Positions 44,565 to 53,288 of a stretch of 64,000 nucleotides of DNA are shown piece after piece. Origin of the DNA: Stieleria varia (GTDB lineage Bacteria > Planctomycetota > Planctomycetia > Pirellulales > Pirellulaceae); NCBI RefSeq assembly GCF_038443385.1, contig NZ_CP151726.1, positions 6,138,001-6,202,000 on the forward strand, in the 5' to 3' direction. The position numbers were made by a program, and so were the translations under genes. Numbering within the stretch: the stretch's first letter is position 1; each line of letters starts with the position of its first letter. A model generated the notes under the pieces. It saw nothing but the letters and a program-made list of their open reading frames with translations. It made no database searches and had not been told where the DNA came from.

Positions 44565-45470
44565 TTACTGTCCAGCGAGCCTCGCAAGGTACTCTTTGAT
44601 CGCGATCGACATTGTCTTTCCGGCACCGGCCGACGGAATGAATTCGCGCGGGGAGAATGCTCCAGGAGCTTGACCCGCGAACGCACATGGCAAAGGCTCC
44701 AGCTCCAGGCCTTCTGACTCGGCCAGACGCATCGCACGCGGCAAGTGAAACGCGCTTGTGATCAATCCGATTCGCGGCTCGGCATTTGCTTGTTTCAGAC
44801 CATTTGAACCTGCTTGATTCAAAAGGGCCTTCAGGTTCTTCATCTCACCGGCCGTGTTCTCACCCTCGATCTCAATGATCACATCAGCTGGAACACCGAT
44901 ACTCTCCAGAATCGTTCGGCTGATTTCCGACGGCGGCATGTCATCGGTCGGCGAGGAACCGGTGCAAATGATTTTCTTTGCCACCCCGGCGTGCCATAGC
45001 TGAGCCGCCAGCAGCAACCGCTGTCCGTCGCCACCGAGTTCCGGCACCCCGAATCGATTGGCCGCTGCACTGCCACCCAATGTCACGACTGCGTCCAATT
45101 CCAACTTGACTCCCGAATCAAGCGTCAGCAAGTCGGGTTGAGGCGGGTACTCCAGACTCTGCATCACGGCGCTCGCAAACCGAACGTTGAACAATAAGCT
45201 GAAAAACAACGTGATCAGCAAGGCGAATCCGGCAGACTTTCTGAAACCGGATCGCCAAAGTCCAACCGTCACAGCAATGAAAAACAGCCACAGCAGCCCA
45301 ACCGGCAACGCCAGATCGGTTGCGGTCCTTACCGCCATACCCCGCCCATTGATCGACCAAGTTGCCCCGACGATCAGAGCGGCAACGATCCCAGCGACCA
45401 ACAAGCCTGAGACCACCGACCCGACGGCGGAAACCCCACTGCTGGACTCTGATGCGGACGGCTGGTTCAT
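44565..45470 (-). CDS. YdcF/SanA family (DUF218) membrane protein
   Basis: This is a 301-residue protein. Three N-terminal hydrophobic helices (about 15-38, 48-70 and 76-100, e.g. 'ALPVGLLWLFFIAVTVGLW') precede a DUF218 domain from about 120. Family motifs are 'LDAVVTLGGSAAANRFGVPE', 'IICTGSSPTDD', 'NTAGEMKNLKALL' and 'IGLITSAFHLPRAMRLAESE'. YdcF-like proteins bind S-adenosylmethionine and SanA/ElyC relatives affect peptidoglycan and envelope precursors. It ends close to the convergent secreted protein gene (18 nt). Function is envelope-related by inference. Confidence 0.87.
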   Translation of the reverse strand: MNQPSASESSSGVSAVGSVVSGLLVAGIVAALIVGATWSINGRGMAVRTATDLALPVGLLWLFFIAVTVGLWRSGFRKSAGFALLITLFFSLLFNVRFASAVMQSLEYPPQPDLLTLDSGVKLELDAVVTLGGSAAANRFGVPELGGDGQRLLLAAQLWHAGVAKKIICTGSSPTDDMPPSEISRTILESIGVPADVIIEIEGENTAGEMKNLKALLNQAGSNGLKQANAEPRIGLITSAFHLPRAMRLAESEGLELEPLPCAFAGQAPGAFSPREFIPSAGAGKTMSIAIKEYLARLAGQ

Positions 45471-45656
45471 TCTTGCTCAGCGTGTTTGGCGAGGTGAAAG
45501 TGGAGAAGATCAATAGTTGACGAATCCGCCGTTGACTGATTGCCGGCCCCAAAATGACGGAACCAATTCAGACGCAGTACTAGCGAAGTCGAGGCTGAGC
45601 CCACCATAATACTGACTGCAGGGGCATTACTAAAGAATCGATTAAGGGGATTGGCG

Positions 45657-46517
45657 ATGCGTTGGCGAGGCAGACGACAAAGTGAAAACGTGGAAGACCG
45701 GCGGATGTCCGGTGGCGGTGTTGCTGCTGTGGGCGGCGGCATGGGGCTGATGATCATCGCTTTGATTGCGGCATTGTTCGGTATCAATCCACAACGATTC
45801 ATCCAACAAGCCAATCAACAGCGTGCTGCACAGCAAGCAGGCGCGGGTGGCGCTGTCGAATTGACGCAGCAGCAGATCGAAGAAGGCGAGTTTGCAAAGA
45901 CCGTTTTAGCCGATACCGAAGACGTGTGGACGAGGCTCTTCGCCGAAAGCGGATACGAGTACCAAAAACCCACGCTGGTACTCTTCTCTCAGCGCGTCGA
46001 ATCCGCCTGCGGGCTGGCTTCCGCCGCCAGTGGTCCGTTCTATTGTCCGGCCGACAGCAAGGTCTACTTGGACACCTCTTTCTTTTCACAGTTGTCGCAA
46101 CAACTCGGTGCCCCCGGTGACTTTGCCCAAGCCTACGTGATCGCTCACGAAGTCGGTCATCACGTCCAGAACTTGCTCGGCTATACGGACAAGGTCGAGC
46201 AGGTGCGGCGGACGCAGAGTAAGGAGGCAGCAAACGAGGCATCGGTGCGACTGGAGCTGCAAGCCGACTTCTTGGCCGGTGTGATGTTGCATCACGCGCA
46301 AAAAATGCGAAACATCATCGAACCGGGTGACATCGAGGAAGCGCTCAATGCGGCCACCGCGATCGGTGACGACCGATTGCAAAAACAAAGCCAAGGATAC
46401 GTGGTCCCCGAGTCGTTCACTCACGGCACCAGCGAACAACGCCTCCGCTGGTTCATGAAAGGCCTGGAGTCAGGCGACCTTTCCAAAGGCGACACCTTTA
46501 CAGTCAATCAACTATAA
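45657..46517 (+). CDS. Neutral zinc metallopeptidase, YpfJ family
   Basis: This is a 286-residue protein starting at the ATG at 45657 ('MRWRGRRQSENVEDRR', the exact style of YpfJ N-termini). One membrane helix at about 22-42 ('VGGGMGLMIIALIAALFGIN') anchors it. 'CGLASAASGPFYCPADSKVY' and 'QAYVIAHEVGHHVQNLLGYT' are signature motifs; H-E-V-G-H is the zinc-binding HExxH site. A further 'RLELQADFLAGVMLHH' supplies the downstream zinc ligand region. Proteolysis in the periplasm is expected but substrates of YpfJ proteins are unknown. Stands alone on the plus strand. Confidence 0.92.
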   Translation: MRWRGRRQSENVEDRRMSGGGVAAVGGGMGLMIIALIAALFGINPQRFIQQANQQRAAQQAGAGGAVELTQQQIEEGEFAKTVLADTEDVWTRLFAESGYEYQKPTLVLFSQRVESACGLASAASGPFYCPADSKVYLDTSFFSQLSQQLGAPGDFAQAYVIAHEVGHHVQNLLGYTDKVEQVRRTQSKEAANEASVRLELQADFLAGVMLHHAQKMRNIIEPGDIEEALNAATAIGDDRLQKQSQGYVVPESFTHGTSEQRLRWFMKGLESGDLSKGDTFTVNQL

Positions 46518-46576
46518 GACCGTCTTCACGTAACTGAATCTTCACGTAGCCGCGTCTCTCCGAGACGCGAATCCCA

Positions 46577-46675
46577 CGTAATGAAATTCGCCAGAATTCC
46601 CCACCACACACGCAATGGAATTCGCCAGAATTCCCAAGACCCAGGCAGTGGATCTCGCCAGAACACCTCCTTGCT
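46577..46675. repeat. 33-34-bp tandem repeat, three copies, each with a small palindrome
   Basis: Copies start at 46577, 46611 and 46644. The shared core is AATG[AG]AATTCGCCAGAATTCCC; in the middle copy GGAATTC-GCCA-GAATTCC is a perfect 7-bp inverted repeat, and the third copy is degraded (GGATCTCGCCAGAACACC). The array lies 60 nt after the YpfJ-like gene. It could be an array of binding sites or a decayed repeat; the region to 46898 holds no gene, only this array and the 46695-46876 element. Confidence 0.75.
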
Positions 46676-46694
46676 CCACTCGCCAATCAACCCC

Positions 46695-46876
46695 TAGCCT
46701 GGATCATTCATCAGCCGCTGACGCGATAGCGTCCGCTTCTCGAGTATAGGTGTAAGAACCGGACGCTATCGCGTGGCGGCTGATATGCGCAGACTGTTTT
46801 CGTGCCAATCCGCGCAAGCCGTTTCACGCAAACGTGTTGCGATGACTGTATCGAGTCGCGTGAATAATCCAGGCTA
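46695..46876. mobile_element. 182-bp MITE-like element with 16-bp terminal inverted repeats
   Basis: Ends are TAGCCTGGATCATTCA at 46695-46710 and TGAATAATCCAGGCTA at 46861-46876, reverse complements with one mismatch. Inside is a hairpin (ACGCGATAGCGTCCG ... CGGACGCTATCGCGT, near 46721-46773) and a 44-nt core at 46805-46848 shared with 36279-36322. No open frame of note. A second copy at 36251-36376 lacks most of the hairpin. This looks like a non-autonomous mobile repeat. Confidence 0.75.
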
Positions 46877-46898
46877 GCCGATTAACTGTCAATCCGCA

Positions 46899-48131
46899 TC
46901 AGCGATCCAAAACTTTGCGATAAACTCGCATCGTCCGCTTCGCCATGGCTCGATCCGAGAAATCCCGACCATGGCGTTCAAACGCTGCTTCGGCCATCTC
47001 GGTCCAATCGTATTGACCAGTCACGAGTTGACGGATCTTGTCGGCCAAACTTTCCGGGTCTCGCGGCTCCGCCAACAGTCCTTCCACGCCATCGGTCACG
47101 GCCTCTGGTGTGCCCTCGACACGTGTCGCAATCACGGGCAAACCCGCCGCCATGGCTTCCAAGACCACCATCGGTAGGCCTTCACCGAACAAGCTCGGTA
47201 GAACCATCGCGCTCAACTTGGCCAATTCGGCAGGAACATCGCGTGTGAAGCCGACACGTTGGATACGATCGCCGATTCCAAGTTCATCAATGCGTTGATT
47301 GATCTCCGCTTCGTACGCTTCCGTTTCAAACGGTCCGATACAGCGCAGCACAATGTCATGGTCCTGGAGCTTCGCAAGTGCTTCCAAAACAATCTCCAAC
47401 CCTTTGCGTGGACGCATCAGGGCGACCATTCCCAGAACCCAACGCCCACCCACTATCGGGACGGTCTCACGTGGCGGCCTGATCGCCGGAACACCGTTGT
47501 GGACGACGGAGACGTTGTCTTCATGGCAGCCGCGGCGGATGCAGTCCAATCGCAAACTTTCTGAGACCGTGATCAAGTGCTGACAAGTTCGCAGAGATTG
47601 CTTTTCAATCCAAGCGTTCAACTCGTTGGAGAATCGTTTCTCGGAGTCCCGCGCCGCCGGCGAGTGAACGTGATAGATCCAAGGCACACGGGCCAGACTC
47701 GCTGCAATCGCTGCGATCATCGCGGTTCGAGGCGTGTGCGCGTGCAACAAGTCGTACTTGTTTTCACGCACGAGGTCGCGAACACGAACTGCGGCACGGA
47801 GGTCAAACCGGTTTTTCATGCCGACATCAAAGCCACGGCCCCATTGGCCATCTTGCTCGCCGATCATCTGATGGAACTTGCCAGGTTTAACGGACGCAAA
47901 GTCGGCCGTCACCCCGAACTCGGGCAGACAACGTCCCAAGTGCGATTGCACACGCTCGGCACCCGAGAAATGCTCACCGTTGACGATGTGCAAGACGCGC
48001 GCCTCCAACCTCTCAGCAGCCTCCCCGCCGCCCCGTTCATCGCCCGGATCAGGGCTCTGCGAAACCGGCATCACGATCGGCGTCGGAAAACCGAGACTGC
48101 TGGAGGTGGGATTCAGAGCGTTGAAATTCAT
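46899..48131 (-). CDS. Glycosyltransferase family 4 protein
   Basis: This is a 410-residue GT-B protein. The N-terminal 45 residues are a non-conserved, Pro/Gly-rich lead, so the start is uncertain. 'VLHIVNGEHFSGAERVQSHL' is the nucleotide-sugar acceptor half start ('G-G-A-E-R' type loop), and 'YDLLHAHTPRTAMIAAIAAS' the next block. The C-terminal half shows 'WVLGMVALMRPRKGLEIVLE' and the catalytic E-x7-E region 'FGEGLPMVVLEAMAAGLPVI' followed by 'EGTPEAVTDGVEGLL'. It transfers a hexose to a lipid- or polysaccharide acceptor. It is divergent from leuB across about 300 nt. No other polysaccharide genes adjoin. Confidence 0.92.
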   Translation of the reverse strand: MNFNALNPTSSSLGFPTPIVMPVSQSPDPGDERGGGEAAERLEARVLHIVNGEHFSGAERVQSHLGRCLPEFGVTADFASVKPGKFHQMIGEQDGQWGRGFDVGMKNRFDLRAAVRVRDLVRENKYDLLHAHTPRTAMIAAIAASLARVPWIYHVHSPAARDSEKRFSNELNAWIEKQSLRTCQHLITVSESLRLDCIRRGCHEDNVSVVHNGVPAIRPPRETVPIVGGRWVLGMVALMRPRKGLEIVLEALAKLQDHDIVLRCIGPFETEAYEAEINQRIDELGIGDRIQRVGFTRDVPAELAKLSAMVLPSLFGEGLPMVVLEAMAAGLPVIATRVEGTPEAVTDGVEGLLAEPRDPESLADKIRQLVTGQYDWTEMAEAAFERHGRDFSDRAMAKRTMRVYRKVLDR

Positions 48132-48429
48132 TTTGGTTCAGTAAAAAGTGTCACGGCAGCCTTCGAGGGATCGAATGCTGTACATCACGAGACTCACCGA
48201 CAACGTGCGTCCGAGCCGACCGACACGGAGTCCGGAAATCGCGTCTGACGAGGATTCTGCTGCCGGAGAAGCCTGCCCCAGAGCGATTGTCGGGAATGTT
48301 CCGCTTGTAGTGACCAGATACCGACTGGGGCAAACGGCCGCGAGCGACTAAATTGTGCGTCCTCGTTTTTGTCTGCTTGAGCCACAGCGGGTGGCCAGCA
48401 CCGCGTTTTACCATCCTCCAACACATCAC
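48132..48429. other. Divergent promoter region between GT4 and leuB
   Basis: These 298 bases lie between divergent genes and must contain both promoters. Open frames here are extensions of leuB or shadows and lack start signals. I see no strong hairpin, T-box or leader peptide with runs of leucine codons, so no attenuation of leuB is evident. Confidence 0.5.
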
Positions 48430-49509
48430 GTGACCTTGAAAGCCAACATTGTCTTGCTGCCCGGCGACGGAATCGGACCCGAAATCATTCAACAAGCCGA
48501 GTTGGTGCTCGGTCGTATCGCCGACATCTTTGGCCACGAGTTTGAGTTCGAATCGCACCTGATCGGTGGAATCGCGATCGACACCTGCGGTGATCCCTTG
48601 CCACAAGCAACCGTTGACGCCTGCCGAGCCAGCAACGCGATTCTGCTGGGCGCCGTGGGCGGTCCCAAATGGGACGACCCGAGCGCAAAGACTCGCCCCG
48701 AAGCCGGCTTGTTGCGCATCCGCAAAGAACTCGGCCTGTTCGCCAACCTGCGGCCCATTCGATTGTTCAGCCAGCTCGTCGATGCATCGCCGCTGAAGCG
48801 TGAGATCATCGAAGGCACCGATATCCTGTTCTTGCGTGAACTCACGGGCGGAATCTATTTCGGTGCCTCCGGTCGCGACGACAACAACGGAGACGAGAGC
48901 GCCTATCAACAAATGGTCTACAGTGTCAGCGAAGTGGAACGGATCGTGCGACTGGCGGCCAAGGCAGCCCAAGGTCGTGACAACCGCTTGACGAGTGTGG
49001 ACAAAGCGAACGTGCTGGAACCCAGTCGCTTGTGGCGTCAGGTTGCCGCAAGAGTGATGACAGAAGAATTTCCGGATGTTCAGTATGACGTGGTGCTCGT
49101 CGATGCGATGGCGATGCACTTGATCAACCGACCGCGTGACTTCGACGTCGTCGTGACCGGAAACATGTTCGGCGACATCTTGACCGACGAAGCGTCGATG
49201 TTGCCAGGTTCACTTGGCATGCTACCCAGCGCGTCATTGGGCAGCGATGGACCTGGTTTGTACGAGCCCATTCACGGTTCGGCACCCGACATCGCCGGCA
49301 AAGGAATCGCGAACCCGCTGGCCACCATCTTGGCCGCCGCCATGATGCTGCGTCACTCACTGGATTTGCCCGCCGAAGCCGATGCGATCGAAGCCGCAGT
49401 GGAAGCCGTCTTGGCCGACGGTTTGCGTACCGCCGACATCGCGCGGGGCGCAGAGTCGATCGGCACCGAAGCCATGGGCAACGCAGTGCTGCAACGCTTG
49501 ACCCAATAG
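48430..49509 (+). CDS. leuB: 3-isopropylmalate dehydrogenase
   Basis: This is a 359-residue enzyme that oxidises and decarboxylates 3-isopropylmalate with NAD in leucine synthesis. I start at the GTG at 48430, just before '[20 protein letters not shown]', which fits the family length; the frame opens 25 codons earlier. '[14 protein letters not shown]', '[18 protein letters not shown]' (the [10 protein letters not shown] of LeuB rather than isocitrate dehydrogenase) and '[20 protein letters not shown]' with '[20 protein letters not shown]' are all intact, giving substrate, Mg and NAD sites. No other leu gene is adjacent. A repeat starts 4 nt after the stop codon. Confidence 0.95.
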   Translation: MTLKANIVLLPGDGIGPEIIQQAELVLGRIADIFGHEFEFESHLIGGIAIDTCGDPLPQATVDACRASNAILLGAVGGPKWDDPSAKTRPEAGLLRIRKELGLFANLRPIRLFSQLVDASPLKREIIEGTDILFLRELTGGIYFGASGRDDNNGDESAYQQMVYSVSEVERIVRLAAKAAQGRDNRLTSVDKANVLEPSRLWRQVAARVMTEEFPDVQYDVVLVDAMAMHLINRPRDFDVVVTGNMFGDILTDEASMLPGSLGMLPSASLGSDGPGLYEPIHGSAPDIAGKGIANPLATILAAAMMLRHSLDLPAEADAIEAAVEAVLADGLRTADIARGAESIGTEAMGNAVLQRLTQ

Positions 49510-49997
49510 TGTTGGAGACTGCTGACTTAGCCGTGTTGCGTTCTATCTGTGAGCCGATGGCGCTATCAAACGCCGTGAGCCGCGACGCGTGAGCGGCCGG
49601 GTCTTACACGTACCAAGCATCCATTTCAGTGCGTAAAACCCGTGGCCTGACGGCCAGCGGCGCAGGGCGCATGACACCACCCAGCGTTTGATAGCACAAC
49701 CATGCTAAGCGGGACGCCAAGGCGAATGACGGCTCTAACCCTGGGCGATGTTGTTAAACGCCTTCGGCGCAGGGAGAAAAGTTGCGCATGCCAATCCCCG
49801 TACAACCCCAAACTTTGATCAGCCTAAGCTAAGAACGCGAGTTGAGCTAAGATACCAGCACGACGCGCAAGCGAGTGATTCACGGCGTTTTGTTCACGCG
49901 CTTGCGCTTCGTGCAGGTATCTGCAGGTGGACTGAAACACGGGCGCCCCACGATGCTATCCTACACGTTTCTTCAGCCATTTCATTCGGGATTCACG
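49510..49997. repeat. Degenerate family 1 repeat and flanking palindromes after leuB
   Basis: From 49514 'GGAGACTGCTGACTTAG' and 'TGTGAGCCGATGGCGCT' match the 22064-22120 part of the 21.8-kb element, and 'CAACCCCAAACTTTGATCAG' near 49804 matches its right end, so a rearranged 300-bp copy lies here. It also contains 'GTGAGCCGCGACGCGTGAGCG'-type pieces split over 49574-49600. Further on, 'ACGCGCAAGCGAGTGATTCA' and 'TTCACGCGCTTGCGCTTCGT' (49863-49911) form another loose inverted repeat. No gene is evident until 49998. Confidence 0.7.
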
Positions 49998-50387
49998 ATG
50001 CTAACGCTCATGTTTGCTTCAGCACGAACCATAACCTTGAACGCGATTGAATCGATCGTGGCTCAATCTCACGACTGTGCTCAACACACAGCAGGAGGCA
50101 TGGAAACTTTACGAATCATGGATTCAGGATCCCTGTTCATGGATTTTTATGTTGGGGATGAGGATGAGCAAAATGACACGATGGATGACTTCAAAGGCGT
50201 CTCCGAACCACCAGAGTTCGCTGCACTGTTGAAGAGCCGATCGCTATGCTTTGTTATCGTAAACTGCAGTGAAGCACATGCGGCAGCGGTGAATTCGATT
50301 CTTGATCGCCTGCGAACGAACGGCATCATTGACTTTGATGCGACGGACGACGTAAGTGTATTGGACGGATCTCCGATTCTCTCCTGA
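49998..50387 (+). CDS. Hypothetical protein, 129 residues
   Basis: The ATG at 49998 has GGGA 7 nt upstream; the frame is open 41 codons further but that part is in repeat sequence. The product begins 'MLTLMFASARTITLNAIESI', has no signal peptide or membrane span, and alternates beta and helical segments: 'LRIMDSGSLFMDFYVGDEDE', 'SLCFVIVNCSEAHAAAVNSI'. The acidic middle and alpha/beta pattern look like a folded small domain but I recognise no family. It stands between leuB and the convergent secreted propeller-like gene. Could be a lineage-specific gene. Confidence 0.55.
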   Translation: MLTLMFASARTITLNAIESIVAQSHDCAQHTAGGMETLRIMDSGSLFMDFYVGDEDEQNDTMDDFKGVSEPPEFAALLKSRSLCFVIVNCSEAHAAAVNSILDRLRTNGIIDFDATDDVSVLDGSPILS

Positions 50388-50481
50388 AACTTGAGCGTGA
50401 CGGCACGCCCGGTAGATCCAAGACGGTTGATGAAAAGCGACTCATTGTTCGATTCATGAGTGTCAAACACTTACGAACGAT

Positions 50482-51654
50482 TTAATCCAAATGCCAAAGC
50501 AAGGTTGATTCGGATACCTTCCTACCCGCGGACGTGACCACACGACTACCATCGTGAGACACTGCGAGGACATGAACAAACCTCGCGCGACCTGTTGGCA
50601 GCACCGCGATGGGATGACCTGAGCGAGTGAAAACGCTGACTCCTGTCAGGCTTGGATTCGGCGAGTAATCCGCCCCACCGATAAACAAAAGCTCACTGTC
50701 GCCGCTCCATCGCGCCATCAGATTTCCCCCGTGCAGCACTTTAAAGAAGATCCGATGAATCGGCTTTGGCGGCACGATCGCCTCACCAATCACGCTGGAA
50801 TTCCACTGCAAACTCCCCAACGTCGAGATAAGCCATCCCGAGTTCGGTGCGTGTAATCTTCCCGTTTCAGACGTGTACTCCTTCAAGTCAGGTGATATCG
50901 AGACAGGAGCGTCTGGCAAGTAGCCTTCCGCTTCGACCGTCACACTGCCGTATCCGCGATCATTCCAATGGATCTTCAGCCTCTGCGTCTTGTGGGGCTC
51001 TGGTTGCCAAAAACGTCGGGCCGGCTTGCCGATCAGCGAGGAGCGAATGGCGTACACGGATTCATCATTCGGGCGTAGAGCCAAAGCAGCATTGCCGCCC
51101 AGGTCAACAGGCGGCCCCACGAACGTTTGAAGTTCGCGATCGTAGAGCAGCAATTTCGTGCATTTCCGAACGCTATGACTCCCACGTGTGAACACGAGTC
51201 TCCCGTCGGCGAGGTTCCCGTAAAAGCTCATGTCGAAGGCTGAGTTGGAGAACGAGCGATTTTCCGGATCCGGTGGCACCTCGATGACTTCCCATTGATC
51301 GTCAGGATCGTCGGGTTCGTCGGGATCGTCGGGCCGAGCTTCAAGATCAAGGATCAGAAAGCGACTGTCAGGGCGAATCAAAACGAGTTCGCTCTCATCG
51401 GCGGTCAGTCCAAACGTTTGCCAGGAAATCGTTTCCTGAGGTATTTGGTCGGCACCAGGAATCATGAATTCACGCAAAACCACTGCATCCCTTGTGCGAA
51501 TCTGTTGGATTCGATCGGTCAACAAGACAAACAAGTGATCGCCTGAGCGATCAAATTCGGCTTGCAGAATCGCCGTTTCAATTGGGAATGAACGCTGCGC
51601 AGCTCCAACGGAAACGCTGCCGAAAACCAACAGAAACACAATATAAAATCGCAT
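50482..51654 (-). CDS. Secreted protein, beta-propeller-like, unknown function
   Basis: This is a 390-residue protein; the ATG at 51654 has GGTGGA 5 nt upstream. It starts with a clear signal peptide ('MRFYIVFLLVFGSVSVGAAQ'). The rest is beta-rich, with units such as 'QAEFDRSGDHLFVLLTDR', 'RWSGDSELLFIGGADYSPNP' and 'LAVSHDGSRVVTSAGRKVSE', which resemble degenerate WD40-type blades ('S-x-D-G-x-x-[LV]'), ending 'TLLWHLD'. An acidic repeat 'PDDPDEPDDPDDQ' sits at about 135-150. It is the last gene of the minus-strand run that starts with the ECF sigma gene at 59.4 kb, so it may belong to that module. Confidence 0.72.
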   Translation of the reverse strand: MRFYIVFLLVFGSVSVGAAQRSFPIETAILQAEFDRSGDHLFVLLTDRIQQIRTRDAVVLREFMIPGADQIPQETISWQTFGLTADESELVLIRPDSRFLILDLEARPDDPDEPDDPDDQWEVIEVPPDPENRSFSNSAFDMSFYGNLADGRLVFTRGSHSVRKCTKLLLYDRELQTFVGPPVDLGGNAALALRPNDESVYAIRSSLIGKPARRFWQPEPHKTQRLKIHWNDRGYGSVTVEAEGYLPDAPVSISPDLKEYTSETGRLHAPNSGWLISTLGSLQWNSSVIGEAIVPPKPIHRIFFKVLHGGNLMARWSGDSELLFIGGADYSPNPSLTGVSVFTRSGHPIAVLPTGRARFVHVLAVSHDGSRVVTSAGRKVSESTLLWHLD

Positions 51655-51760
51655 CAATCCACCTTCGATCAGTTGCTCTCTATTCTCTAGTGCGTCGATG
51701 GGCTTCAAGGGCGCGCGAAATCTCACCATTTTCTTGCTACTTCATCACCATTTAGTTTTC

Positions 51761-52483
51761 TCACTTGGCGAACGGGTCCTTTTGCGGTGCCGTGATGTCA
51801 CCACGCAAACGGGGCTCGTTCGACGATCGGATCTCGTGCATCCGCCGCATTCTTTCCAACGTCATCATGGATGCGGTATGCACTTCCCGGTTTGCATTGA
51901 TGGTCAGCAGGCCATCGCCTGCCGATGCAGAATATTCGCCTCCGTTTTGAGTCCATTGATTCGGGCTGATGGATTTCAACAAATAGTCAACGATTCGCGA
52001 TTCCTTTCCTTCAGTAAACCCCGGAAGTTTGTAGACACGTACGTATTGATATGTCTTTGCGTTTTCGATGGAAGTGATCTGAATCGCCTCATCGCGGATG
52101 ATGTAGGACATCCCAAGGGGCGGGAGCATCAAATCAAGGGCACTGCGCAGTGTGAACCCCTTGGCATCTATCGTAACCGGAACCTCGAGGTCGGGCTGGG
52201 CGGCCTCCATCCATTCTTGGTCGACAATGATTCGAACATTATGTTTGTCTGCCAGCAAAGGGATGATGTCGATCAGTGGCGACTGGATCGCATAAAGGGA
52301 AGTTCGCTCGCCAAGCACTTCCTCCAGTCGTGCTTCTGCTTGCACCGAATTAGTGAAGGAGCTCGTATTGACCACTGACGCCTGACTCGGCGAGGTCTGT
52401 GGTTCGTCGCCGTGGGTTACCGCAGTCATCATTAGCAAGACGAGCAACCCATTCAGGACAACATTGGAAACGCTAGATGGCAT
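51761..52483 (-). CDS. Secreted STN-like domain protein, paralogue of the 53.3-kb domain
   Basis: This is a 240-residue protein. It has a signal peptide ('VLNGLLVLLMMTAVTHGDE') and a domain from about 60 to 160 with 'PLIDIIPLLADKHNVRIIVD', 'FTLRSALDLMLPPLGMSYII' and 'RDEAIQITSIENAKTYQYVR'. This order (L-x-D-[IV]-[IL]-x-x-[LF]-[AS] ... [IV]-x-[IV]-D ... L-x-x-[AS]-L-[DN]-x-[ML]-L ... G-[ML]-[ST]-[YW]) is that of the secretin and TonB short N-terminal (STN) fold common in planctomycete exported proteins. The C-terminal part 'DGLLTINANREVHTASMMTL' aligns with 'DGWLTISANREVHEAAAALL' of the domain at 53289-54065, so the two are paralogues by duplication. Confidence 0.8.
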   Translation of the reverse strand: MPSSVSNVVLNGLLVLLMMTAVTHGDEPQTSPSQASVVNTSSFTNSVQAEARLEEVLGERTSLYAIQSPLIDIIPLLADKHNVRIIVDQEWMEAAQPDLEVPVTIDAKGFTLRSALDLMLPPLGMSYIIRDEAIQITSIENAKTYQYVRVYKLPGFTEGKESRIVDYLLKSISPNQWTQNGGEYSASAGDGLLTINANREVHTASMMTLERMRRMHEIRSSNEPRLRGDITAPQKDPFAK

Positions 52484-52539
52484 GACATTCTCTCCGGAAA
52501 ATTGAGTGGTGGTGTCCGCAAGTATCTGATGTTTGCGGG

Positions 52540-53082
52540 CTACGGTGACTTCGCGTCTTCATTTGTCTTCTCCGCCTTGAAACGCTCGTCGACGATGGGC
52601 GTATTGGCTGGCAGTTGAATTCGATTCAGGTCAATGATTTGTCCGTCAACGACCAATTCGATGTAGTTGGTCCATTGCCAGCGCGATCGGGATTCAGCGG
52701 GGTAACCTTCGATGGGCGCTTCGGGCGTCTTTGGGTTGTCCCACTGTCCTTTGGGAGGACAATGAACGACAACGCCCGCATGGTCTTTGCCTAGAAAGAA
52801 GTTGGGCGATTGCACCAGAAAGATGGGGGCCCCTTCGCTCTTGACTTTCAGGATGAACGGCCAGGCGGCCTCAAACTCTTCTCGAGTCTTGAAGCGCATT
52901 GCGAAATGCTGTGCCTCCAACGTCGGGCCGACCAAAGTACGTGATTGCTTGCGCAGTGGTTCCAGTTCACTCGGCCACTCTTTCGGCCAATCTCCCGTCT
53001 CGGAAACCGAATAGAGCGCGAAAGCGGTGGAACTCAACGCCAAAAAGGCGAGGACGACAATTGAAACTCTTGTATTGCACAT
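52540..53082 (-). CDS. Secreted protein of unknown function in the sigma/kinase cluster
   Basis: This is a 180-residue protein; the ATG at 53082 has GGAG 9 nt upstream. A signal sequence is present ('MCNTRVSIVVLAFLALSSTA'). The mature part begins 'WPKEWPSELEPLRKQSRTLV' and goes on 'MRFKTREEFEAAWPFILKVK', 'EGAPIFLVQSPNFFLGKDHA' and 'WQWTNYIELVVDGQIIDLNR'. No known family is recognised; the W-P-x-E-W-P-x-E-L-E-P-L phrase recurs in small planctomycete exported proteins by recollection. It lies between the two STN-like genes on the same strand, 56 nt before the second. Two hairpins occupy the 206-nt gap upstream. Confidence 0.7.
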   Translation of the reverse strand: MCNTRVSIVVLAFLALSSTAFALYSVSETGDWPKEWPSELEPLRKQSRTLVGPTLEAQHFAMRFKTREEFEAAWPFILKVKSEGAPIFLVQSPNFFLGKDHAGVVVHCPPKGQWDNPKTPEAPIEGYPAESRSRWQWTNYIELVVDGQIIDLNRIQLPANTPIVDERFKAEKTNEDAKSP

Positions 53083-53170
53083 GATGGATACTCCAAATTG
53101 GGATCTTGAATTGGTTTGCGAAATCAAGTCGGCTGCTGTTAGTAGGTCTGTCACGGCTTAGTTTTAGGGT

Positions 53171-53228
53171 AGCAAAACTCGCCAAGAGTTTCGGCAGTAA
53201 ATCACCGAAAGTCTTGACGACTTTCGCT
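53171..53228. repeat. Two adjacent small hairpins
   Basis: AAACTC-GCCAA-GAGTTT (53171-53195 region) and CGAAAGTC-TTGAC-GACTTTCG (53207-53226) are short perfect palindromes with 5-nt loops, in similar sequence contexts ('AGCGAAAGTCGTCAAGACTT' and 'GCCGAAACTCTTGGCGAGTT' on the minus strand). They are between the frame-shifted kinase tail and the next gene and may process or partly terminate the transcript. No U-tract. Confidence 0.6.
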
Positions 53229-53288
53229 ACGGCCTCAACCCGAACATTCAGTTGTCACGGACCTCAATAAATCTTTTGCAGTTCCCCG

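Noticed and set aside
46504-46686. 60-codon minus-strand frame with repeated 'GE[FI]' peptides
   Set aside because: Its apparent repeats come from the 33-bp DNA tandem repeat, not from a protein.
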